From Mallotus nudiflorus (Eukaryota; Streptophyta; Magnoliopsida; Malpighiales; Euphorbiaceae): DNA of 64,000 nt. The first letter of the stretch is position 1, and each line of letters begins with the position of its first letter. The position numbers were made by a program, and so were the translations under genes. Where the stretch lies: assembly GCA_947683625.1 (NCBI GenBank), contig CANTUR010000458.1:372001-436000 (forward strand). The letters run 5' to 3'. The notes below the pieces were generated by a model. That model worked only from the letters and a program-made list of their open reading frames with translations. It was not told the origin of the DNA and did not search any database. This document shows positions 1 through 11,611 of this stretch, piece after piece.

Positions 1-727
1 ATGGTGGCCGGAATCATGTCGATCGACGTTAGCTTCCACTTTCGGCTTTCCGGCAAAAAATGGGCTTCCCGACGTTGGAAACAGCTGCAGCAGGCGGCAG
101 GGAAGGCTGGGGAAGGAGGTGGCACGCCGGGAGGCACACCAACGGTGAGGAAACGGGATGGCAGACGGTGGTTGGTGATCGGGCGTGCGTCGGGGAAGGA
201 GAAGAAGAAGTTGGGGCAAAATGGTAATTTGGCTATAAATTTTGATTTTGACAATAATATGTATATATTTATACTTTACACTATATATTAAAATAATATA
301 AAATCACACACATTAAATATACACCACACACATATAATTTAATATTTTAAAATTTAATACACTTAAAAATAATTAAATAATATTAAAACTAATTAATAAA
401 TAATAAAATATTAGGGTAATTAATTAAACCCTAATTAAATAAATAAATACACATATATACGTTATTTAGTACTTCAAAAATATATATGAGTTCATGCAAG
501 TCCGAAAATCTATTTAATATAATTAATAATAAATAATTTACGTGAAAATTTCCCCGAAAATAGTATTCTCAGAAAAATTTTACGTAAAGCACTTAAAATA
601 ATATATAATAATTAAAATAAGTTTTAAATACATATCAACTTGTAAAAATATCATAATTATATACAAAATTATTAACATTGCATATCCCGATTCAGTATTA
701 AAATATTTAAAAACTCGGGATATTACA
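1..727 (-). mobile_element. Truncated long LTR (family 1), outer end
   Basis: On the minus strand this begins TGTAATATCCCG at 727 and matches the first part of the solo LTRs at 18016 and 39347 by eye, including the GC-rich leader (1-230 here) that encodes a stretch resembling IPATVFDTA in the other copies. The rest of the LTR lies left of the window. The outer ~500 bp is AT-rich and holds the TATA-like run expected just upstream of the leader. Whether it is a solo LTR or part of a full element cannot be seen. Reading frames here are LTR leader, not host genes. Confidence 0.85.
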
Positions 728-1169
728 ACACCTATATTAATCTTTCATTTTCTGACACATTATTAAATTAGGTTATAATCTGTTTCGATATTAGTTCTTC
801 AATTTGAAGCTATAAGGCATTATTTTGTATTTTACAAATATATTAGACTACTTGAAATCTTAAAAATGTTAAAATTATATTTTTCATGCTTGAAATATAT
901 TGATAAAATTGATTCTATTTTAGAATCATTAGAAATATAAATTATGACTTTATTTTCTTTATCCAAAGTTCTATTCTCACTTTTTTGAAATAATTATGTT
1001 GGTTCAATTATAATGAATGTTACATCTTTTAGACATTAAGAACTGAAATAATAAATTATGTACAGAAAATTTGTTGCATGTAAGTTGCTTGTATTTTGGC
1101 CATCACATTCTGCGTATTCTTATAACCCACTTGAAGAATTTATGAAATAAAATTTCAAAAAATATATTG
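728..1169. other. AT-rich intergenic stretch
   Basis: No reading frame, terminal repeat or RNA gene was recognised between the LTR end and the A-rich tract. Confidence 0.5.
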
Positions 1170-1660
1170 GCTAGTGCTTCACTAATAAAAAAAAGAAAAA
1201 ATTAGGAAAATATTTTTTTAAAAATAGAGAAAAAATAAAAAGAAAATAAAAAGGAAAAATGAGAAAAAATAAAATAAAAATTTATAAAAAGAGGAAAAGG
1301 AAAAAAGAAAGAGAAAATAAAAATAAAAAGAATAAAACAAAAACAGGGGAGAAGAAAATATAAGAAAAAATAATAAAATAAAAATTTATAAAACGAGTAA
1401 AAAAATAAGAGAAAAATAAAAAAAAAGGAATAAAAATGATTAAAAAATTAATAAAACATAAAAGAAAAAGGTAGAAAAATGAAAGAGAAATAAAAAAATA
1501 TGGGTGTATTTTTTAAAATACAAAAAATATTTTTATAATTATGATAGAGTAGATTTGTAAAAAATGAAAATTTAAAATATTTTAGTTGACAATATTTAAA
1601 AATAGAATATTTTTATAAATGTCTCTTTTTTCATTTTTGGCCATTTTTATCTCTAAAACT
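1170..1660. repeat. A-rich low-complexity tract
   Basis: Long runs of A broken by GAAAAATAAAA-type motifs. The tract ends in TTTTTGGCCATTTTTATC (about 1633-1652), which resembles Mutator-like transposon termini and the tracts ending near 4706 and 4957. A matching inverted left terminus was not found, so no element boundary is claimed. Confidence 0.45.
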
Positions 1661-1789
1661 CTGCTAAACCTTTCGCCACTTTCACTGCTACAAGCTTCAT
1701 CTCCCTTTGTCTATTTGATTACGTGATGCGCCTGAACTTCTATTCAGTTTCGCTGTGCATAAGTGAGACTAATTCATTAGAAGAAAGAA

Positions 1790-2122
1790 ATGGGGAGAGG
1801 GAAGCCGCAGCTGAATGTAATCGAGGATAAGAATAGTAGGAAAGTGACATTCTGCAAAAGAAAAACCGGATTGACGAAGAAAGTTAGCGAGCTGTCCGTC
1901 CTTTGTGACGTCGTAGCCGCCATCATCGTCTTTTCCGGCACTGGCAAGCTCTATGAGTTCTCCAACATCGAAAAAAGAGAGAAAATAGAAGAGGAAGAAG
2001 AAGAAAAGAGAGACAAAGAACAAACAAAACCAAACCATAACAAAGAAAGCTCTCAGCTAAACTCTTTCTTTCTTTTAAACTCTTTTTCAATTTTCCAAGA
2101 AAATCCCATTTTTCCAATCTAA
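1790..2122 (+). pseudogene. MADS-box first-exon fragment (type II-like), probable pseudogene
   Basis: Residues 1-60 form a recognisable SRF/MADS DNA-binding domain: MGRGK start, IEDK, RKVTF, KRKTG, SELSVLCDV, IIVFSGTGKLYEF. The family binds CArG boxes in the nucleus, usually as dimers. Normal type II genes splice just after LYEFS; here no GT donor follows, and the frame runs on into Lys/Glu-rich residues and stops at 110 residues. No K-box or C-terminal exon was recognised in the 5 kb downstream. Several usually conserved positions differ: K-to-N and R-to-V in QLKRIE, R-to-K and N-to-T in KRRNG, E-to-V in CDxEV. A functional stand-alone MADS protein, or remote exons after a very long intron, cannot be excluded. 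The A-rich tracts on both sides would fit capture or rearrangement. Confidence 0.7.
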
Positions 2123-3483
2123 TAATAATTTACTCCTAAGGTTTTTATTTTCTATCTCTCTCTGTCGATCAATTTTTTATTTTATTTTATTTTATTTTCC
2201 TTGTTCTTTTTACCATTCAAAATATTTTCTGTGATTGTCCCCTTTATTAGGTATTTTGTCGTTTGATGCATGTAAGCGGTACACTTTTCCTTTGTCGATT
2301 GTTAGGTTTTCTTGGTAATATTTGCAAGTTCTTGCTCATGAATTTGCCTTTAATTTTAGGGTTTCTTTGGTTTCAGATGCTTGAATTCATCTTTCAAATA
2401 TGTGATTAAAGATACCCATTTGTTTTCTTGTTGTTTTCATTTGTATTATTATTGTTTTCTTTAAAGAAGAAAATGGAAGTACTGAAAAATCGGATCTTCC
2501 AACTTGACTTAGCCTTTTACTTGTTAAAATCTGTATTGGGTTTGTTTCATTGTTGTTCTTGGAGTACTCCCTTTGTGCTATGTTTTTCATGTGTATGTAG
2601 ATATTAATGTTGTTGGCTTTTCTTTTTTCTGAAATTAGGCTCACAGGAAGGCAATGTGTAATCTGTTGTGAAACCTTTGTTAGCTTTAAGATGATTAATA
2701 ATGTAAAATATATTAAGTTAGTAGTTTGGAGAAGTGGCAATTTTGTGACCATTTTATCTATAGTTGTTTGTTGTGTATTATCATAATGTGTTTTCAATGA
2801 ATAAAGCTTTGTGTATTAGGATGGAAACCTTGATTTGCATTTCAAAATAATTGTCATTTTAAGTGAACGTTTTTATTTTCAATAACTGTTAAGGGTTTAT
2901 CTTGCTGCAAAATTATTCTGCTTCAATTGTGCCGTCTTCTATGGATGTCCTCGTTCAAGTTTTAACTTATGTGTTCTATAATGCTTTATGCTATTCTGAA
3001 GTCAATGGGTTTTTTTTGTGAATATTTTAGGAAAGGGCTTGGCAGTAGGTGAAGATGCTTTACACATCCAATAGTGAGACTTTTTTTTTTTTTAATTTTC
3101 ATTAGGTGGATTGTTTGCTTGCAATAGGTGTAGGTTGTGCTTTCGTAGGATTAGTCTTATGGTTCATAGGAGTGTGAGGTCTTGAGATGTGTGGACTAAT
3201 TTAGAACCCCTGATCATGTCGAATATGTCACATGAGTGTTAGTAGTTAAGGATTTAGGTCAGTGTGATGCAACGATATATCTTTCTCTATGCTTTTGTGT
3301 AAAGCAACTCCATTTTATATGCAGATGTCTCCTTGCAGATGCCATAATTTTAAATCCATTGAAAATGTGATAAGTTTGAATTTTTTTCATTTATGTAGCA
3401 AATTAATTGTTGAGAAACTGAATTTTAGCAGGTAAATGATTGCATGAGATTCTGAAAATTAATAGCTCTACATTTATTGTGAA
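2123..3483. other. Intron-like or intergenic AT-rich sequence
   Basis: T-rich sequence with no convincing coding exon on either strand. It could be the former first intron of the MADS fragment, since type II genes often have a large one. Nothing here proves that. Confidence 0.4.
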
Positions 3484-3835
3484 GTGTGGATTTGTTTCCT
3501 ATCTTTTGAGTATGTGTATTATGTGAGTTTTAATTATTATACTGTCGTTTTTCGATGGTTTCTTTTTGTTATTTTTTGTTACTTTTCGATTGTTAATTTT
3601 TGTTACTTTTGTGTTTTCAGTATTGTTACTTTTTTCTGTATTATTGTTTTTTGTTGCTTTTATTTTGTAGTATTTTTTATTTTTTATTTTTCAGTATTGT
3701 TTTTTGTTGCTTCCATTTTTCAGTGTTATTTTTATCAATGTTGTTGCTTTTTATTGTTTCTATTTTTTAGTATTGTTACTTTTTGTTTTTTAGTGTTGTT
3801 TTTTTTTGTTTTATGATTTTTTTTATGTTACAATT
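3484..3835. repeat. T-rich low-complexity repeat
   Basis: Imperfect repetition of TTTTTGTTACTTTT and TTTTCAGTATTGTT motifs. The 110-residue Phe/Cys/Val-rich open frame through it is a product of base composition, not a gene. Confidence 0.6.
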
Positions 3836-4039
3836 ACACCATAAAAATTGTAAATATGTTACATATTGATAATCAATAAGTTTTAGATAATTTTTTTTTC
3901 TGAAAGAAAGATTGTTAGACATTTTAATAAACAAATCAAAGTAAAAAAAAAATTATTCTTTAAATATAAAAGGGGAAAATTTTGTTTATTACTTGTTACA
4001 ACAGTTGAAGATATTTATTGTTTGTTTTTACAAAAATTG

Positions 4040-4960
4040 ATGATGTTTAGTTCATAATCATTCATTTGAAAAAAAAAATTGAGGAGAAAAAAATGTTGAG
4101 AAAAAAAACATTGAGGAAAAAAAAAATGAAGACAGTACCTTAAAAATAAAAAAAAGTTAAAAAAAATGTTGAGAGTACCTTAATATAGAAAAAAATGTTG
4201 AACAAAAAAAACATTGAGAAAAAAAAAAGATGAAGACAACAAAAAAAATTGAGCAAAAAAACATTGAGAAAAAAGATGAAAATAGTAGAAAAATGTTGAA
4301 CAAAAAAAACATTGAGGAAAAAAAGATAACGACAGTACTTTAAAAATAAAAAATGTTGAGAGTATCTTAAAAAAGGAAAAAATGTTGAGAAAAAAAAAAT
4401 GAAGACAATGAAAAGAAGTTGAGCAAAAAAGACATTGAGAAAAAAAGATAAAGATAGTAAAAAAAATATTGAGTAAAAAATGATAGTACCTTAAAAATAA
4501 AAAAAATGTTTAGTAAAAAAATATTAATTTAAAAAAAAAACAATACCCTAAAAATAAGGAAGGAAAGAAAAACTGTTTATATTTGAAAGAAAAAAGTTTG
4601 GGAAGTTAGTTGTGAAAAAAGGAAAAGTTAGTTTTGAAAATATTTTTTGTCAATATGACTTTTGATAATATTTTTGGTTTTTGCCAATTTCTGAAAAAAT
4701 CCCAAAAAAATATTGAGAAAAAAATAGATAAATACAACAAAAAAAAAAAAGGTTGAGCAAAAAATATTGAGAAAAAAAAAGATAGTACCTTAAAAATAAG
4801 GGATGAAAAGAAAGTAAATAAAGTAATTCATATTTAAAAGAAAAAATTTAGAGAAATTAGTTTTGAAAAATGAAAAATTATTTTTAAAAATAATTTTAGT
4901 CAACGTGACTTTTGATAATATTTTTTTATTTTTGATCTATTTATAAAAAAAATCCCTTTA
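4040..4960. repeat. A-rich tandem repeat with two degenerate 150-bp copies
   Basis: From about 4065 to 4560 the motifs AACATTGAGAAAAAA, AATGTTGAG and AGTACCTTAAAAATAA recur in irregular order. Two related blocks follow in direct orientation, about 4563-4706 and 4802-4957. Both contain GACTTTTGATAATATTTTT and end in a run such as AAAAAATCCC, resembling Mutator-like termini. The pattern suggests a non-autonomous element that expanded in place. No coding potential. Confidence 0.55.
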
Positions 4961-5849
4961 AAGTATATATGTACTCTTAATAAAAATAATAAAATAAAAT
5001 TATTACAATAACTTTTAAATTCTCATTTTTTATATTTAATTAATTTGTAATTTAAATTATTCACTTATATATTTTAAAATATATATTATTTATAATTAAT
5101 GCAAAATGTGAATTCATAAGAAGTTGTTAATAATAAGACATACATATATTTTTAGTCTAAAAATTATATTGAATTTTTATAATTAATTTCTACGAACAAT
5201 TTTTTTAAAATTAAATTTTCTAAGTTTTAAAAAAGTTTTCTTCTTAATCTTAAATGTCTGTTAAAGTAATTTTTTATTACCTAATATTTGAAATTAAGTT
5301 TTTTAAATTTACTACTAAATATTTTATTTTTATATTTTAAATAAATAATATTTTTATTTATGACTTATTATATTATATTATTTTCATAATAACTATACAA
5401 TTCATTAAAATAATATCAAAAAATTAAAATTAAAAATAATATTTTTTCTTAAATTACTAGCTGAATCAACCATAAATTAGTTAATTAAGTAAGTATTTTT
5501 AATTATTTTTAGATATATTATTTTAATTAATATATTAATGAATAAATATATTTTGCATTTGGATAAAGTCAATTTGTTTTCTCAATATTATATTTTGTGG
5601 TAGAATTTGAATCATTGTTGTACCCAATTAGATTTGAATTAGACAAAAAAAATTTTAAAACAATTTTAAAATTTAGATATTTTATAATAATTATTTAAAC
5701 AATAAATAAGTAAAATTTTTCTCCTCTTTTAAAAAGTAATTATTTACTTATAATTGGACTAATTGAATACCAAAAACAGAACCCTATCCACCTCTTTTTC
5801 TCTTAATTTTTAAGGGTTATTACATTATTTTACTATAAACTTTAGTTAT
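4961..5849. other. AT-rich intergenic stretch
   Basis: No gene, terminal repeat or structured RNA was recognised; sequence is mostly A/T homopolymer-like. Confidence 0.5.
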
Positions 5850-6590
5850 TTTCACAAATCCATCCTATTTTTAAAATTGTAACAAATTGGTAAATAAATT
5901 TTTTAATTTATTGCAAATTTAACCACAATCAAAATAGTGTGTCCATGTTGACATGACATCTTGACATGGTAAAAATGTGTAAATTATTTGCCGATATGGA
6001 AATTAGGAAAAAAAATTAATAATTTTTCTATTCTTAACTTTCATGTTCTTTGCAGATTCTATTAATTTCACTAATTATTTCAATTTATCTAATTTTAAAC
6101 TATATTTAGAGATTTGATTTTTTTTATGTGATCATATGCATATTTTTATAAAACATTTTATTCAAATATTCATCAAAATACATTTAAAATTTTTGTTGGA
6201 TTTTTTTTACTTATTGTGATTTCAACTTATTAAAATAATAAACAAAATCAAATAATTGAGATGAAATTTAGTATAACAACTATAATTGAACCAAAAGAAG
6301 TAACAAAAATACACTATTTTGGGTTAGAAAAAATTTTGATACCTAAAAAATAATTAAATAAAATTTTAAAATATACATAAAAGGATATATTTGTAAAAAA
6401 AAAAATAAAAGTCAAGCATAGAAAATTTACCTATTTCTTCTTTTGACTTCCATATCAACAAATAATTTACACATGCATACTATGTCAGCATGTCATATTA
6501 GTATGAGCATATGTTATTTTGACCGTGGAGATATTTTGCAATAAATCAAAAAGTTCATGCTAAATAGGGCCATTGAGTTGAGCATACGAA
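5850..6590. mobile_element. Foldback MITE-like inverted repeat
   Basis: The left arm (about 5870-6003) reads TTTATTGCAAATTTAACC, then a direct series of GACATG motifs, then GTGTAAATTATTTGCCGATA. The right arm (about 6430-6570) is its degenerate reverse complement, including TTGCAATAAATCA and TATCAACAAATAATTTACAC. About 430 bp of AT-rich sequence separates them. No transposase is present. Superfamily and exact ends are undetermined. Confidence 0.5.
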
Positions 6591-7359
6591 TCACCGAGTG
6601 TAATTCAGAAGATTTTTATCAATGTGATTAAAGAATAACAATCAGAAATATTATGATTTTAATGAGATTTATTTTGAAATTTTTTGATTGTACTATTATT
6701 TTTATTATGATCTTTCATTAAGATATACTTTTAATTCTTAACAAATGAAAGATTCATCTTGTCCTTTCAAAAAAAAAATTTATTTATAGATGACATAATT
6801 TTTATTTGTCACTGATGACATATATGACATAATTTTGATTTAATTTTTAGTTATTTTACCTAATTTTTTAAATAAATTATATAGTTATTGTGAAAATTAA
6901 ATAATAAAATAATTTATAAAATATTATTTATTTAAAAACATCAAAATTAAGATATTTTTGTGGCTTTAGGATTGAAATATAAAAAAAAAATAAAAACATA
7001 ATTATCCTTAATAAAAATAAAATCCAACTATATAACTCCTTCCACTTAAAATATTCCTTGCAACTAAAGAAAAAGTGAGCGAGGACAATGTTCCATTTAA
7101 AAGCATCCATTAATTCAAGAGTGCTAACTTGAATAATATTTGGATTTTATTTAGCTTTTTTCAAAGAAAGATTATTATGGCTAGAAGAAGCCATTTGAAA
7201 TACACACATATATATTTATATAAACACACACAATCGAACAAATAAAACAAGCAGAAAACTCCAAAGAACAACAAGATCGAACTAACCCTTCTCAATATAA
7301 CCGTTTTCAAAGGCCAAATGCTGAGTTCACGCAAGACAAATTGCATTGCAAAGATTGGA

Positions 7360-8700
7360 TTAATTATTGGCAAGTGATGGCATTAAAATACTGGGATTAG
7401 GGGCAGCAAATGTGAGGAATTCAGGATCTCGTTCCAGTTTATCCATTATGTTCTTATCCAAGGTGATCCATGCTTCAGTGCCGTTATTGGACATGCTACG
7501 GTTAAAGATAGTGAGGTTCCTGAAGGCTGGACCGGCTTCTCCAAACAACCCAACCCACACAGGCTTTCCCCATCCGAAGTCTACTTCATTGTAGTTGAAG
7601 CTAAGCCAACTAGTAAAAGCGAACACGTCAGGCTTTTCTAGGAAAAACTCCAAATGTTGGCTCAAAATCTCTAGTCGTGCCTCCTCACTTTGTAGCATCT
7701 TTACATAACCACTGTCTATTTTCGCTAAAGATTCGTTAACTGAGGCCACCAAGTCTTGTAACCTCATTTCTGCATCGGCTGTGTTGCAGGCTGCAATTGC
7801 CCACCAGAAAAGGTTGCCGGCAGAATATTCAGGCAGCCCAGGTTCACTCTTCTGTCGAATGTTCACTGCATTGATGGCCAAAGATGTCCTCGAGGAAGCT
7901 GATATAGATCTTGAAGCTGCAGTGCAAGATTTCCAGATAAAAGAAGAGAGTGTTTTAATGCGACTTGGGTTGTCTACGCCTTCCCCTTTTGCTTTGGCCT
8001 TTAGAGTGTCAATAGCATTAGGGTTAAAAACAAACCTCTTAGTAACGTATTTGCACTCGTCATTGAACCAAAGCTGTTCAGTCATCGACAGATAGCTTTC
8101 AGATGATTCAACTGGACGAAATTGCAACGATGCCTTAGAAAAATCAGGAATGATTTTCTTGGTAGAAGACCCGCGAACGATATCTGCCCAACAATTAAAG
8201 AAAGATTCTGCGGTTGCTCCATCACAAAACTTATGTGATATGCACACGCCAATAGCAAATCCACCGCAATCAAAAAAGGTTACTTGAACAGCTATTACAG
8301 GTTTTGCTTCCGGGTCTGAGATGCAAGAAAATGGTTGACATGGAAGGAATTGATTGAGCAACTCAATCTGAAGATGCTGAAGAAAATCAAGCAAACGACA
8401 TCTCACTTGAGTTTCGATAAATGGAACACCCTCTTCATAGGTCTGTACAAAGAGGTTGTCTTTGGTCCTGCCAGAGAAAGGATAAAAAATGGATAGTGTT
8501 TCTGAAAGTGAATTCTTGAGCTCTGTTAAGACTTGAGATTGCTTGATATTGTTATGATGATCTGCGTAGAAAAATATGGCTGGAACATAAGTTGTGGGAG
8601 TGAGCTGATCTAGAAAGGAAAGTTTGAAGGGTTCTGAATGATGAATGGGTAGTGATGAAGATGGTTTGATTATTTCTTCAGAAATGAGAGAAAACTCCAT
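7360..8700 (-). CDS. BAHD acyltransferase (vinorine synthase-like), intact
   Basis: A single uninterrupted frame of 446 residues, the usual size for the family. BAHD enzymes move an acyl group from acyl-CoA to a hydroxyl or amine of a secondary metabolite in the cytosol. Both hallmarks are seen: the catalytic HxxxD as HKFCDG (His156, Asp160) and the structural DFGWG (374-378). NAVNIRQ (277-283) and GNLFWWA (295-301) are also conserved family blocks. The sequence style (N-terminal EEIIKPSSSLP, PEYSAGNLFWW) is closest to the vinorine synthase-like clade, which includes alkaloid, terpenoid and phenolic acyltransferases, so acceptor and donor cannot be assigned. The start at 8700 fits the family N terminus. 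No frameshift or missing catalytic residue was seen, and the lack of introns is common in this clade. Confidence 0.93.
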   Translation of the reverse strand: MEFSLISEEIIKPSSSLPIHHSEPFKLSFLDQLTPTTYVPAIFFYADHHNNIKQSQVLTELKNSLSETLSIFYPFSGRTKDNLFVQTYEEGVPFIETQVRCRLLDFLQHLQIELLNQFLPCQPFSCISDPEAKPVIAVQVTFFDCGGFAIGVCISHKFCDGATAESFFNCWADIVRGSSTKKIIPDFSKASLQFRPVESSESYLSMTEQLWFNDECKYVTKRFVFNPNAIDTLKAKAKGEGVDNPSRIKTLSSFIWKSCTAASRSISASSRTSLAINAVNIRQKSEPGLPEYSAGNLFWWAIAACNTADAEMRLQDLVASVNESLAKIDSGYVKMLQSEEARLEILSQHLEFFLEKPDVFAFTSWLSFNYNEVDFGWGKPVWVGLFGEAGPAFRNLTIFNRSMSNNGTEAWITLDKNIMDKLERDPEFLTFAAPNPSILMPSLANN

Positions 8701-8823
8701 GTTATTATTGTTTTGGTTTCTGATCTTTTGCGAGAAGGTACCAAATCTAATTCACCTTCCTCAGTTATCATATAGGCATCGAAATCGTGCACAGCAAAGA
8801 CCACAAATGGCGCCGCGGATCTC

Positions 8824-8840
8824 TACTACATGTATATACC
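8824..8840 (-). promoter_or_regulatory. Possible TATA box of the BAHD gene
   Basis: On the minus strand GGTATATACATG lies about 130 bp upstream of the BAHD start codon, a plausible distance for a plant core promoter. It is weak evidence in such AT-rich DNA. Confidence 0.3.
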
Positions 8841-8937
8841 TTATTAAATAAGAGTTGCAGAATTTTTTAAAATAAATTATTTTACTAAATGCTAATTTTT
8901 CATGATCACTATCATCTTTGTGCATTTGTATTGTAGT

Positions 8938-8938
8938 T

Positions 8939-8986
<48 letters not shown>

Positions 8987-8987
8987 C
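8938..8987. repeat. (TAA)n microsatellite
   Basis: About sixteen uninterrupted TAA units. Confidence 0.95.
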
Positions 8988-9082
8988 GATAAATATATAA
9001 TTCCAATTGTTAAATTTTTATTTTAAATTTATTAAATTTTTACATATATAAAATTAAATAAACAAAATTTAATTTTAAGTAG

Positions 9083-9125
9083 TTTCAAATGCTTAAAGTA
9101 TTAAAAATACTTTAAGCATTTGAAA
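9083..9125. repeat. Perfect 20-bp inverted repeat with 3-nt loop
   Basis: TTTCAAATGCTTAAAGTATT at 9083-9102 is followed after AAA by its exact reverse complement at 9106-9125. It lies about 380 bp upstream of the BAHD start, in non-coding DNA. It could be a cruciform, a MITE relic or simple chance; no transcript evidence is visible. Confidence 0.8.
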
Positions 9126-9358
9126 TATTGGTTAAATAAAATTTTTTAAAAATTAAAAAATATTTAAAGATGAAAGTTTAAAATTATGCTATAATAACCT
9201 TGTTGCTTTTTTAATGCTTGGCGTACTTCTCTTGCCATGTATTTATATATATTGATGACGAAGTTTCTTGTTGTTAGCACACACATTAAACTAAAATATC
9301 CTTTAAATGCACACTTTCTATTTTCTTTTCATTTTCTCTATTGAAGTTTCTTATGTTT

Positions 9359-9408
<50 letters not shown>
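9359..9408. repeat. (TA)n microsatellite
   Basis: A pure AT run of about 46 bp followed by GTATATGTATATAC. The short frame across it is not a gene. Confidence 0.95.
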
Positions 9409-9412
<4 letters not shown>

Positions 9413-9724
9413 GTATATACCATACTTTTACCATAGCCATAATTTGCCATATTAAAAAAATAGTAACGTTGTTATTTATATTATATAATGGTATAAACTA
9501 AAGAAACTAGATAAAATTTTACAATCAAATATAAAATTAAATTTACTTAGTTTCATATGATGGTAAATTTTTTATTTTTTGCATTTAATATTTAAAAAAA
9601 AATTAAATAACAAATTTAAAATTTTCTTATTAATGATGCTTAGAACTTTGACAATTGTCATGATGTAAGTGATCCTATTCACCTAAAAATTTAATTGACA
9701 TCACTATATAACTAGATATACAGA

Positions 9725-10065
9725 AACTAGGAGTATAGCATATTACATCTAAGCAATTTGTACTTACATTAATTTGTTATTTTGTCCCTTATACTTCCAG
9801 TTTTGCCAAGTTAACACCTCAACTTGTTTATAACCTATTATATAAACATTTATTACATTGTTAGTAAGATAAGTGGAATGACACATTAGCATACACACAT
9901 TGGTAAAGTGACAAATTCATGTAAGTATAGCGGACAAAGTGGCAAATTTATGCAACTACAAGTGAATAAGTTGAGGTGTTAATTCAGCAAAATTAAAAGT
10001 ATAGGGAAAAAAATGACAAATTTCATACACCTACGGATGTCTACAGATATATTATGCCCTAGGAG
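9725..10065. mobile_element. MITE-like element with long terminal inverted repeats
   Basis: The left arm holds TTGTCCCTTATACTTCC and AACACCTCAACTTG (9782-9826). The right arm (about 9970-10030) holds the reverse complements, seen as CAAGTTGAGGTGTT-like and GTATAGGG. The outer parts (TAGGAGTATAGCATATTACAT against ATATTATGCCCTAGGAGTAT) are also related in inverted orientation. Only about 130 bp separates the arms and no protein is encoded. The GTCCCTTATACTT wording is common among plant non-autonomous DNA transposons, but the superfamily is not decided. Confidence 0.6.
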
Positions 10066-11611
10066 TATAAACAAGTTTCACTAGGTTGATTTTTCATTAG
10101 TTGAGACTTGACTCATTTATCATTAAACTGAATTCAAGTTAAATTTACTATATTATTTGTTGTTTGATTACAAGTTATTCACGAGTCAAAAAAAATAAAA
10201 ATTTGAATTAAAAATTAATTATTCAAAATTATAAATAATTTATAAAATATTTAAAAAATTATATTTTTATACTAATGGTATGTGTTTGAAATTTTTATAT
10301 CTATTATAGATAAAATTTAAATATTATATGTAATATCAAACTATTAATATATTAAATTTATAAATTAATTCATAAACTTTTATTCACATCTATTTATGAG
10401 ATTCATGAGTTTAATTTTGTATAAATTAAGTTTTGTTTACTTATCAACTGAATTTTAACATACATGCTCAAATAAAATTTTATCAGTCGAGCCTTAAATA
10501 GCATATATTTTGCTAAAAAAATGTGACTTCAGTTCAACTTGTTTATAGCCCTTTACAAAATAAAATCAAAGCATCCTAGCCGTTACATGTGATGATTTTT
10601 TAGAGGGAGAGGTGACGTCTTCAAGACCGTTGGTTTAATTAAAAACGACTACTCCACACAAAACATGGGCTGTGGTTTTACATACAACAAGCAGTGAGTA
10701 TGGTGGGTGTGTGTGTTTGTGTTATGTGAGTCGCTTTAATTTGGTTGATTGGAGAAATGGAATTTAGTGGTCACTAGATTTTGTTTTTAGAGTAAGCAAG
10801 GAGTGGGAAGTGTACCATAAATCATACAAAAGGCAATAAAAAATTTTCTTCTTTTAAAAAAAAAAAAAAAGTTTAACTATTCAAAGTCTCCTTGAAGGGG
10901 CTTTAAGGAAGGTCATGGGAATTTATTTTTTCATAAGAAAAAAAGAAGAAGAGAAGTTTGGTGGGATTGGAATGATGTAAAATCAAATGATTAGCATTAT
11001 TGGTGATGGGAAAAAAAGAAAAGAAATGGTAGGCCAGGAGATGAATAACATACAAAAAAATTAAATGAAAATAGAGGGAGGACATAATTATTTATGTTGA
11101 TTTACATACCTTAATTACATAAAAAAAATAACATGAAAATTGTCATAGTTATTGTTTCAATTGCAATTACATAAAAAAAAAAAAAAATTACATCATATTG
11201 TATTTTAAATTTTAATTTTTTATTAATTAGTTTTAACTAACATTGGTATCTGAATTTTTAGGCTTGTGCCTCATTTCTTAAAAAAAAAAACATTCGTATC
11301 TAAATTTTACAGTTTTACGAATGATTTTAATATAGATAAAATAAAGTCTGAGTAGTATTTTAATTTTTCTAGCAATTTTGCTTCCCGCCCATCATGGTAT
11401 AGCTTAAAAATTTGACTTAGATTGGATGGGTAGGACTTTTTCATAGTCTTGCTTATATATTGTATTATAAGTTTACTTTTAGGAAAATCTTTTAAGGTTT
11501 CTATGTACAATACAAAGTTTTTAATGTTAGATTAAGAGGACAAAAAGGTTTGTTTCCCATGCCATCCATTCATACTGCACTGATGTTATCTTAACTTTAC
11601 AATATATTTTA
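10066..11611. other. AT-rich intergenic stretch
   Basis: No gene recognised on either strand. It has an A-tract near 10855-10870 and no clear repeat. Confidence 0.5.

Noticed and set aside
3484..3816. 110-residue hydrophobic open frame
   Set aside because: It is made of a T-rich low-complexity repeat; the Phe/Cys/Tyr/Val composition follows from the bases.
7367..8273. Open frames opposite the BAHD gene (7367, 7781, 8082)
   Set aside because: They are shadows of the 446-residue coding frame and match no family.
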